Below the pieces are notes generated by a model that worked only from the letters and a program-made list of their open reading frames with translations, did no database searches and was not told where the DNA came from. Below, one piece after another: positions 8,559 to 15,342 of a DNA stretch of 34,418 nucleotides. This DNA comes from Phycisphaerales bacterium. GTDB lineage: Bacteria > Planctomycetota > Phycisphaerae > Phycisphaerales > UBA1924. Both the position numbers and the translations under genes were made by a program. Within the stretch, counting starts at the first letter, position 1, and each line of letters starts with the position of its first letter. The stretch spans positions 1 through 34,418 of the forward strand of contig JAJVHS010000065.1 in assembly GCA_022072615.1 (NCBI GenBank), in the 5' to 3' direction.

Positions 8559-10733
8559 GTGTGTTCAATTCGTCACTTGCGGAGTGATGTGGTCCAGGCC
8601 GCGTGTGCGCTTTGCTTTGCGGCGCCCAGTTCGTTCGCGAGCCCGCAGTCTGTCGTCCAGTGGGCCTCACCTGTAAACGGTGCATGGGCGGAGCCGGGCA
8701 GTTGGAATCCCGCGGACGTGCCCGACACGCTCGACGAGATTGCCCACATCGGTCACTCATCGCCGTTGACTGTTTGGGTCGCTGCCGGGGCGGCGCACAC
8801 AGTTTACGGTCTGGCGGTACCGAACCTGTCGGCGGAGATTTCGATTGACGGGCCGACGAACAGCGCCGGCACGTGGATCAGGGTCGGCGGCGGCGGTGTG
8901 CTGAACGACGGCCTCATCAGGGTGCTCCCCGGAAGCGCCACGGCTGCGGGCGGCTTGGCGTTCGTGCAGAGTTGCACGCTCAGCGGCTTGGGACGGTTGC
9001 GCCTCGAAGAGGCCCTGCAAGCGGAGGTGTTTGCCGCCGCGGGGGTGAGCGTTGTACACGCCTCCGGGCACGTGATCGAAGGCACGGGCCGGATCAACGC
9101 CGCGACGACTGGGACGGTCATCAACGAGGGCAGAATCTCCGCCAACGTGAGCGGTCAGCCGCTCTCGTTGTGGCGAGCAACAAACAGAGCGATCATCGAC
9201 GCAACCAACGGTGGTGTCGCGCTGATTGACGGAGTCGTCAATCAATCTGCGGAAGGACGGATACGCGCCGACGGCGGCGTCGTTCGATTCGAGAATGGAC
9301 TGGTCGCAGGAGGATTGGTCGAAGCGTCGGTCGGCAGTTGGGTAGAGGTGGCCACCAAGCGTACTGGTGCGGTTGACGGCGTGGTTGCCCGGGGCGAGTG
9401 GCGGATCAACGGGTCGACGAACGCGACGTATTGCAGGCTGCATATTCAATCCGGCGGATTGAGAAACGAAGGAGTCATTCGAGTACTCAGCGGAGGCGCC
9501 TTCACCGACCAGGGGCTGTATTTTTCGCACAACAGCGTCCTCTCAGGGCCGGGCACGGTCGTTCTGGAGGAGCAGAGTGACGCCACGGTGACGGTGGCGA
9601 ACGGAGTGACAGCGACCCACGCGTCGGATCACTCGATCGTTGGCAGAGGGAGCATCTTTGCCGACGGGAGCGGCGTGTTCATCAACATGGGCTCGATTAT
9701 TGCCAATGCAAACAACCTGAGACTCGCGCTGTCGGGCATTGATAACCGGTCGATCGCCGTCGCCACAGCCGGTGGGATATTGCGTCCATCCCAGGTTCTT
9801 CAATCGATCGACGGGGTGCTCAGGGCCGATGGCGGGCGCATCGAGTTTGCCGGCATCGCCCGGATTACGGGCGGAACAATTGAAGCGATTGCGGGGAGTG
9901 TGGTTGAGGTCACCGGCGGTACGGTGGTGCGGCTCAACGGTGTGACCATCGATGGCGACTGGCGCGTCTACCCCGCGAGCGGAGGTGCCTCCTCGGTACT
10001 GGAGGTTCTCGAGGATGGAGTCATAAACAACGGCGTTGTACGCATTCTGCCGGGGACGGCGGCCAATCCGACCCGACTTGATTTCGGCGTACCCGCGGTC
10101 CTGGGCGGAACGGGACAGGTTCGCCTGGAAGGGCTGGCAGGATCACAGATCTACGTCGGGGCGAGCACACTGGCGGTCAACGAGTCGGGGCACTCGATCA
10201 CGGGGACTGGGCAGATCCTCAGTGAATCCAGCGGCCGATTTGTGAATAGAGGTCTCATTGCTCCGGGCAGTCCTATAGGATCCATGACGTTCTCGGGAGT
10301 GCAGCTCTCGGCCTTGGGAACGATTGAGATCGAATACGCAGGTCCCGCGGCCACGCAACGCGATTCGGTCGCCAACGCGGCGGATCTGTCGCTGGATGGG
10401 ACGTTGCGAGTTCGCTTCCGCGACGGGTTCGTACCGGAACCGTGCGACCACCACGTTGTCATCAGCGGAGGCACGGTGACCGGTCGTTTCGCCATATTCG
10501 ATGCCCCGCAAATGCCGATCGGCCGCCTGAGCGTCCGGTACGGCGCGAATTCGGTGGCGGTCGTTTACCTTCCGGCGGACTACGACGGCTCGGGAACCGT
10601 TGACCAGGTCGATTACGAGGGATTCGTGTCGGACTTTGTCGAGGGGGATGGGGCCGCGGACTTTGACCGCACGGGCTTCGTGGACCTCGAGGATTTCCAC
10701 TCGTTTGTGGAGGAGTTCGAGCGATCATGCTGA
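8559..10733 (+). CDS. Secreted beta-helix-type repeat protein with C-terminal dockerin-like EF-hand pair
   Basis: This 724-residue exported protein starts at GTG 8559, preceded by AGGAGGTGAT (8547-8556), a 10-nt match to the anti-Shine-Dalgarno. The N-terminus looks like a Sec signal, cleaved near Ala-Ser at about residue 27. The body is Gly/Val/Asn-rich beta sequence typical of passenger-like beta-helices and contains three homologous units of about 185-190 residues starting near residues 104, 288 and 477. Each runs from a 'xNxGxIRVLxG' strand through 'LSGxGxVxLEE' and 'HSIxGxGxI' to 'xNxGxI'. The end contains two calcium-binding-like loops, DYDGSGTVDQVDY and DFDRTGFVDLEDF, and finishes in a terminal Cys. 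The same tail is found on the protease at 20519-22720. The likely location is the cell surface or extracellular space; the function is unknown. Confidence 0.85.
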   Translation: MCSIRHLRSDVVQAACALCFAAPSSFASPQSVVQWASPVNGAWAEPGSWNPADVPDTLDEIAHIGHSSPLTVWVAAGAAHTVYGLAVPNLSAEISIDGPTNSAGTWIRVGGGGVLNDGLIRVLPGSATAAGGLAFVQSCTLSGLGRLRLEEALQAEVFAAAGVSVVHASGHVIEGTGRINAATTGTVINEGRISANVSGQPLSLWRATNRAIIDATNGGVALIDGVVNQSAEGRIRADGGVVRFENGLVAGGLVEASVGSWVEVATKRTGAVDGVVARGEWRINGSTNATYCRLHIQSGGLRNEGVIRVLSGGAFTDQGLYFSHNSVLSGPGTVVLEEQSDATVTVANGVTATHASDHSIVGRGSIFADGSGVFINMGSIIANANNLRLALSGIDNRSIAVATAGGILRPSQVLQSIDGVLRADGGRIEFAGIARITGGTIEAIAGSVVEVTGGTVVRLNGVTIDGDWRVYPASGGASSVLEVLEDGVINNGVVRILPGTAANPTRLDFGVPAVLGGTGQVRLEGLAGSQIYVGASTLAVNESGHSITGTGQILSESSGRFVNRGLIAPGSPIGSMTFSGVQLSALGTIEIEYAGPAATQRDSVANAADLSLDGTLRVRFRDGFVPEPCDHHVVISGGTVTGRFAIFDAPQMPIGRLSVRYGANSVAVVYLPADYDGSGTVDQVDYEGFVSDFVEGDGAADFDRTGFVDLEDFHSFVEEFERSC

Positions 10734-10819
10734 TTCGAGGAGCAGCCGGGCACCTGGACCGGTGCGACTGGAACATTCATCGCGTACGGCAACATGCAAC
10801 CGGGAAGAAGTCGGGCCGG

Positions 10820-10825
10820 TAGACT
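10820..10825 (+). promoter_or_regulatory. -10-like element TAGACT upstream of the pseudopilin gene
   Basis: TAGACT, preceded by CCGG, lies so that transcription would start near 10832, a few bases before the Shine-Dalgarno GGGAGG (10838-10843) of the gene starting at 10850. It resembles the other TAG-type elements of this window. Confidence 0.4.
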
Positions 10826-10849
10826 GTTCCGGTCACAGGGAGGCGTCGC

Positions 10850-11863
10850 ATGGAAGGCTCGGCCCGCCGGCGTGGTTTTACGCTCGTCGAGATGCTCGTG
10901 GTCGTCGGGATCATCCTGACGGTGGTGACGCTGCTGTTGCCGGCGGTGGTGACGGCGAGGCGGTCGTCGCAGGTGGCGGTCGGCGCGGCGCAGCTGAAGT
11001 CGCTGAACGACCTGCTGATGAACCGGGCGATGGATCGCAAGGGCAAGCTGCTCAACATCTCCGACATCACGGAAAGCGGGTCGTCGGAAACCAGTCAGCT
11101 CCAGTTCGGCTACTACCGCAAGAGCCGCTTCGCGGGCGAGGGTTTCGCCGCGTATTGGTGCTCGACGCTCGCCGAGGCCGAACATGGGACCGGCCTGAAG
11201 GCCGACATGGCGTTCTCGCCGGCGGACGGCGAGTTCCGGGCCGCGTATGCACGGCTGGATGGCCGGGGCGGCCTCTTCTACCCGAGTTCGTTTTTCTACT
11301 CGCCGACCATGTTCTGCGACTGGAAGGAGTACGACTTCACGCACCGTGACGGCGGTTGCTGCCCGTCGGAGTACGGGCCGATGTACCGCGGAGACTGCTG
11401 CGACCCGCGGACGTGCGAGAAGGTGCCGTGCGGGACTGGGATGGCGATGATGGAGCAGATCACGTTCCCCGATGCGAAGGTCGTGCTGTTCGAGCGTGCG
11501 GACTTCATGCAGACGTCCCGGTCGCAGATCAACTCGGGGGGCAAGGCCATCTCGCGCCCGCTCTCTCCGGCGTGGAACAACCCGCGGGCGCGGCCGCACG
11601 TGGCGACCGCCGACGGCGCGGTCTCGACCATTGACATCATGGCGCTGACGCAGGCGGCGGCGCAGAGCGCCAAGGACGACCCGCAGATCGGGGTCGTGCC
11701 CGTGGACCTGTTCGAGGCGCCCGATTCATTCCCGGTGGTCGAGGGGCCCGCGAGCTCGTTCGCGCTGGACCTGCCCGACGGGGACGGCCTGTTCCCGTAC
11801 TTCTTCGCGGGGACGCGGTACGGGGTGCGGGGTCGCGACCTGACCCCCGAGTCGCGCAAGTAA
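10850..11863 (+). CDS. Type II secretion / DUF1559-like pseudopilin with Cys-rich insert
   Basis: This 337-residue prepilin-like protein starts at ATG 10850 (Shine-Dalgarno GGGAGG, 6 nt spacing). The N-terminus carries a class III signal: a short positive leader, then RRRGFTLVEMLVVVGII, with cleavage and N-methylation expected between Gly and Phe by a PilD-type peptidase and Glu at +5. One membrane helix follows. The C-terminal half has a 'RARPHVATADGAVSTI' segment like the H-x-(G/A)-x-ADGSV motif of planctomycete DUF1559 proteins. The middle contains an unusual insert with six cysteines (170, 171, 183, 184, 189, 194), suited to disulphides or metal binding. Such proteins are abundant in planctomycetes and are thought to form or decorate pseudopili; the exact role is unknown. 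No secretion-system gene is adjacent. Confidence 0.88.
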   Translation: MEGSARRRGFTLVEMLVVVGIILTVVTLLLPAVVTARRSSQVAVGAAQLKSLNDLLMNRAMDRKGKLLNISDITESGSSETSQLQFGYYRKSRFAGEGFAAYWCSTLAEAEHGTGLKADMAFSPADGEFRAAYARLDGRGGLFYPSSFFYSPTMFCDWKEYDFTHRDGGCCPSEYGPMYRGDCCDPRTCEKVPCGTGMAMMEQITFPDAKVVLFERADFMQTSRSQINSGGKAISRPLSPAWNNPRARPHVATADGAVSTIDIMALTQAAAQSAKDDPQIGVVPVDLFEAPDSFPVVEGPASSFALDLPDGDGLFPYFFAGTRYGVRGRDLTPESRK

Positions 11864-11970
11864 TACCCTGCTGAAGCGGACGGAGACACGCAACAGCAAA
11901 GCGCATGAATTGCCCGAATCCGCCGTGTAGGGTTGATTACCGACACTGTTTAATCTGGCGCCAAATGAGT

Positions 11971-11999
11971 TTGACTTAATCCGGCATGCTTGTCATGAT
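11971..11999 (+). promoter_or_regulatory. Sigma-70-type promoter of the gene at 12133
   Basis: TTGACT (11971-11976) and CATGAT (11994-11999) are separated by 17 bp, in a locally AT-richer stretch. Transcription would start near 12006 and leave a leader of about 127 nt. That leader contains a long-range 9-bp inverted repeat. Confidence 0.55.
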
Positions 12000-12050
12000 G
12001 TGCCCGCTTCTCCTGACGGCAATGGGGTTTGCTCACTCGGCAGGCTCCTG

Positions 12051-12112
12051 AAACCCGGTAGGGCGGGGCGCCGAATTTCTCGGTGCTGAGGACAGGGCGG
12101 GGGACCGGGTTT
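12051..12112 (+). promoter_or_regulatory. Long-range stem in the 5' leader of the gene at 12133
   Basis: AAACCCGGT at 12051-12059 is the exact reverse complement of ACCGGGTTT at 12104-12112. Between them GCGCCG (12068-12073) can pair with CGGTGC (12081-12086) through one G-U. The 3' arm ends 6 nt before the weak Shine-Dalgarno AAGGG (12119-12123), so folding could affect translation. No known riboswitch class was recognised. Confidence 0.35.
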
Positions 12113-12132
12113 GGTTCCAAGGGCAAGATGAC

Positions 12133-13938
12133 ATGTCAAGCATTCTCCGCGCGCTTCGCGTGGCCGCTGTGGCCATGCTTGTGTCGTCGCACGCAGCGGC
12201 TCGACCCGTGGACGTCGTTCCGCCGCCCGAGGGCGGGCCAACGGTCACGGATCTCTCGCTGGTCGGCGGCAAGTACGAGCTGCGGGACGTCTCCAACGGC
12301 CGGCTGATCATGCAGCAGCGCAACGCGCTGCCCCTGGTCACCGTGATGGATTCGCAGGTCACCTCGACCCTCAAGATCAACGAGCAGCCGGCGGGTTACG
12401 ACATGGTCGTGACCTTCACCAACCCGACCAACTCGCAGCTCCGCCTGGGCACCATCTACGTGGGCATGCTCACCGTCGGGGCGGACATCGAGTACCTGGA
12501 CATCAGGCACACCAGCATCTGGCGGCCGGCGAGCTTCTCGACCTTCGTGGGCAAGGGGTACACCTACCCGGACGATCTCTACTCGCCCGCCTACATCATC
12601 CGCGGGCCGGAGTACGCCGTCGGCGTGTCGATGCGATACCCGATCATCGAGTACGACCACGACGTGCGGGTCGCGACCATGAACCCCTCTGGCGGCAACT
12701 CGGGGGAGGGCGGGCCGGGGTGGGGCGCGGGGTTCAGGCTGTCAAACCCCGACAACTGCCCGCCGACACAGGCGATGAGGCACCCGGGGTTCCTGCCCGC
12801 CAAGACCAGCCGGACGTACGTGGTGTCGGTCCGGGTCTCGCGGGACCGGCAGGACTGGATGCCGACGATGCTGCCGTACCTCAAGTACTTCCGCGGCATG
12901 TACGGGGGCGTGAGCTACAAGCGCGACGGCCGGCCGATCCTCCCCGTCGGCATCGCCGATTCGGTGAACCAGGAGCCCGGCAACCTCGACGGGTACGGCG
13001 ACCCGAACATCCGTCGCCCGGACATCTTCGGATGGGGACCGTGGGCCGATCGCCTGGTGGACCAGCAGGGGTACCACTCGCTGATGCTCTGGGCGCCATC
13101 GGGGATGTACTTCCATAACCCGCAGTACAACTACCCGTTCCAGATCACCAGCCGCTGGAACGTCCTGCCGACGCTCGCGACTGCCTTCGACCCCGACATC
13201 GGTCTGCCGCGCGTGCGGGCATCGGGAAAGACGCTGGGCCTGTGGTGGGGCCGGAGCCTCGACGTGTCGACGGTGTGGGATCCGGCGACGGTCACTCCGC
13301 TCAACCCGAACAACCCGGTGCATGTCCAGCTCGCTCGGGAGGAGATCGAAGGTGCCGTGGACGCGGGTGTGGGGCTGATCGGCCTTGACACGTGCAACCC
13401 GTCGATCAACGGGATTCGCAACGCGTACACCTGGATCAAGTACCTCCGCGAGAACTACCCGGACATGCGGTTCATCGCCGAGCCGAGCCCGTGCGACATC
13501 CTGCACTCGCTCATCGGCGGCGTGCTGCCGGGCTGGACGACCGAAACGACTCCCAAGACGCTCGCCGAGTGCTACCCGTACCGCAACCCGCACTACATGG
13601 CGGACCTTCTGCTCCCCGGTCACGAGTCGGTGATGAGCTACCGGTACAACAACCAGGCTGACTACTTCGACTACACGCCAAGTGATCTCGAGGTCGACCA
13701 GGACATCCGGTGGTTCGCGTCGATGGGGTACACGCCGATGCTCTGGACGCCTGTCGAAACCGCGGGAGACGTGGTCGCGGCCGAGAGTTGGATGTGGACC
13801 GTGCCCGGGTGGATGAGGAACATCTACGGCGAGGGGTCCGGCGCCGACGACCAGGGATCCTCGGGCGGCGACAAGGCCGACAAGAGCGCGGGCGGTCACG
13901 CGGGCGACAAGGACGGGATGAAAGCCGAGGTCAAGTAA
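12133..13938 (+). CDS. Secreted protein of unknown family, possibly glycoside-hydrolase-like
   Basis: This is a 601-residue exported protein. The start is ATG 12133 (AAGGG at 12119, about 9 nt spacing); an ATG at 12128 is in another frame. The first about 23 residues form a Sec signal ending AHAAA-R style. Residues about 35-250 are beta-rich and resemble a carbohydrate-binding or N-terminal sandwich domain. Residues about 270-560 read as alternating strands and helices with many Trp, Tyr, Asp and Pro (for example GVGLIGLDTCNP, DMRFIAEPSP, SMGYTPMLWTP), the look of a (beta/alpha)8 glycoside hydrolase-type barrel. I cannot assign a CAZy family or catalytic pair. The last about 35 residues are Gly/Asp/Lys-rich and disordered. 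It is a single gene with its own promoter and terminator. Confidence 0.82.
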   Translation: MSSILRALRVAAVAMLVSSHAAARPVDVVPPPEGGPTVTDLSLVGGKYELRDVSNGRLIMQQRNALPLVTVMDSQVTSTLKINEQPAGYDMVVTFTNPTNSQLRLGTIYVGMLTVGADIEYLDIRHTSIWRPASFSTFVGKGYTYPDDLYSPAYIIRGPEYAVGVSMRYPIIEYDHDVRVATMNPSGGNSGEGGPGWGAGFRLSNPDNCPPTQAMRHPGFLPAKTSRTYVVSVRVSRDRQDWMPTMLPYLKYFRGMYGGVSYKRDGRPILPVGIADSVNQEPGNLDGYGDPNIRRPDIFGWGPWADRLVDQQGYHSLMLWAPSGMYFHNPQYNYPFQITSRWNVLPTLATAFDPDIGLPRVRASGKTLGLWWGRSLDVSTVWDPATVTPLNPNNPVHVQLAREEIEGAVDAGVGLIGLDTCNPSINGIRNAYTWIKYLRENYPDMRFIAEPSPCDILHSLIGGVLPGWTTETTPKTLAECYPYRNPHYMADLLLPGHESVMSYRYNNQADYFDYTPSDLEVDQDIRWFASMGYTPMLWTPVETAGDVVAAESWMWTVPGWMRNIYGEGSGADDQGSSGGDKADKSAGGHAGDKDGMKAEVK

Positions 13939-13977
13939 GGCTCGGCCCGACCGGGGATAGACGTTGTCACTCCTCTC

Positions 13978-14020
13978 GCCCGGGCACCTCTGTGCGTGGT
14001 GCCCGGGCATTTCTTCTTTT
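13978..14020 (+). terminator. Rho-independent terminator after the secreted protein gene
   Basis: An 11-bp perfect stem (13978-13988 with 13998-14008, loop of 9 nt) is followed by a T-rich tail (ATTTCTTCTTTT). It lies between the convergent genes ending at 13938 and 14027; only the + strand has the T-run. Confidence 0.88.
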
Positions 14021-14026
14021 GGGTGA

Positions 14027-15130
14027 TCAGCGGCCGGTGGCGGGGCGCAGGCGCGAGAACTTGATCGCGAGGGACTCGAGCGAGCGCTGCGGATCGGCGA
14101 GGCCGGACTTCTGCCGGGCGTCGGCCTCCACGCACGCGGCCAGGAGCTTGGCGGAAACTGCCGGGCTGAAGCGCGGCGCCAGCGAGGCCACGACGCCCTG
14201 CATCTCACCCCAGAGCTTGGCGGCGCCGGCGGCTCGGTGCGGGTCGACACCGGCTCGAGCGGCGGCGCACACGGCGTGGAACTTCCGGGCAAGATCGGTG
14301 CACGCCCACGCGACCTGCGTCATGGGCTGGCGCGAGATCTCGATGACCTGGTACAGGTTCTCGAGGATCGACGCGGTATCCGAGGTGAGAAGGAGGCGCT
14401 GGAAGCCCCAGGTTTCCTCCTCGCGCGTGAACCCGACGGATGCGGCGACCATCTCGGGAGAAATGGTGCCCGCGTCGGTGTTGTCGGCCAGGACGGTCGC
14501 CTGGACCGCGAGCTTGGCGATCTCGCCGTCGATGCGCCCCAGGTCGCAGCCGAGGCGCTCGACGAGCACTGAGGCGGCCTGCGGCGTCAGCGTGACTTTG
14601 TGCTCGGTCGTCGCGCGTTCGACGGCCCACGCGGCGGCCTGAGGCTCCTTCAGTTCGTCGCAGGCGACGATGAGGCCCTGCTCTTCGATCGCCTTGTCGA
14701 GGTTGCCCGGGCGCCAGGTGGCGGCTCGGAGGATGAGCGTGGCGTCCTGAGCGGGCTGCTGGGCATAGCGGGTGAGCAGGCCGCGGGGCGAGGTGTCGAT
14801 CGCCGGGCCGGTCCTTCTGCCCGCGGTCGGCCTGGGAGCAGTGTTCGCTTCGTCCTCGTCGGAAGCGGCCTTGATGAGCCTGTCGGCGTTATCGACGATG
14901 ACGAGCTTGTGGCCCGCCATGAGACCGAAGGTCCGGCACTCGTCGAGTACCTCGGTGACCTTCGCTGTGTCGCCGTCGAATTGGAACGTGTCGAAGGACC
15001 CGTGGGCGGCGGTCAGCACCTTGCGAACTTCGTTGGTCCGCAGCCAGCGCAGGAACGCGTCTGGGCCCTTGAGCAGGATGACCCGGTGATTCGCGTTGAA
15101 CGCACTGGCTGGGGAGGGGCGCTTGGCCAT
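14027..15130 (-). CDS. holA: DNA polymerase III subunit delta
   Basis: HolA is the clamp-loader subunit that opens the beta sliding clamp during chromosome replication. The 367-residue protein has the expected delta layout: an N-terminal domain starting VILLKGPDAFLRWLRTNEV, a divergent RecA-like fold without a Walker A, the ATWRPGNLDKAIEEQGLIVACDEL segment, and the helical domain with LVERLGCDLGRIDGEIAKLA. The C-terminal collar contains the QPMTQVAWACTDLARKFHAV region. The start is taken at ATG 15130 (MAKRPS). It lacks a Shine-Dalgarno but sits 6 nt after TATACT, consistent with a leaderless transcript; the upstream in-frame extension is Pro-rich and unlikely. An Ala/Asp/Thr-rich insert lies at about residues 90-110. 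It is divergent from the SIR2-TPR gene. Confidence 0.9.
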   Translation of the reverse strand: MAKRPSPASAFNANHRVILLKGPDAFLRWLRTNEVRKVLTAAHGSFDTFQFDGDTAKVTEVLDECRTFGLMAGHKLVIVDNADRLIKAASDEDEANTAPRPTAGRRTGPAIDTSPRGLLTRYAQQPAQDATLILRAATWRPGNLDKAIEEQGLIVACDELKEPQAAAWAVERATTEHKVTLTPQAASVLVERLGCDLGRIDGEIAKLAVQATVLADNTDAGTISPEMVAASVGFTREEETWGFQRLLLTSDTASILENLYQVIEISRQPMTQVAWACTDLARKFHAVCAAARAGVDPHRAAGAAKLWGEMQGVVASLAPRFSPAVSAKLLAACVEADARQKSGLADPQRSLESLAIKFSRLRPATGR

Positions 15131-15136
15131 CGGCGG

Positions 15137-15142
15137 AGTATA
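15137..15142 (-). promoter_or_regulatory. -10-like element TATACT for a leaderless holA mRNA
   Basis: TATACT reads on the minus strand 6 nt before the holA ATG (15130), placing the expected transcription start at the ATG. No Shine-Dalgarno and no clear -35 box are present. Confidence 0.5.
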
Positions 15143-15312
15143 TGGTGGGGGCGCGGGCGGTCCGGGCTGATGCCCGGGCCGAGGCATCACCGATGCGGCA
15201 CCGCGGGACTTCCGGGTCGCCTCGCGGAGCATTGGAGGCGTATGGGCGTTTGCGGCCGCCCTGGGCATGTACGAGGCCGGCGAAGGCTCGCATCGTGAGC
15301 CGCGAAATCGGG

Positions 15313-15318
15313 TAGGCT
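15313..15318 (+). promoter_or_regulatory. -10-like element TAGGCT of the SIR2-TPR / kinase unit
   Basis: TAGGCT, preceded by TCGGG, lies 24 nt before the SIR2-TPR ATG and just upstream of the Shine-Dalgarno AAAGGGG (15330-15336). It gives a start site near 15325. It resembles the GG-TAGNNT elements seen before other genes here. Confidence 0.4.
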
Positions 15319-15342
15319 GGAGGGCCGTCAAAGGGGTCGTCG

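Noticed and set aside
12742-14292. 516-residue minus-strand frame across the secreted protein gene and holA end
   Set aside because: It is Arg/Pro/Val-rich shadow sequence crossing a strong terminator. Both genes it overlaps are supported by signal peptide or family motifs.
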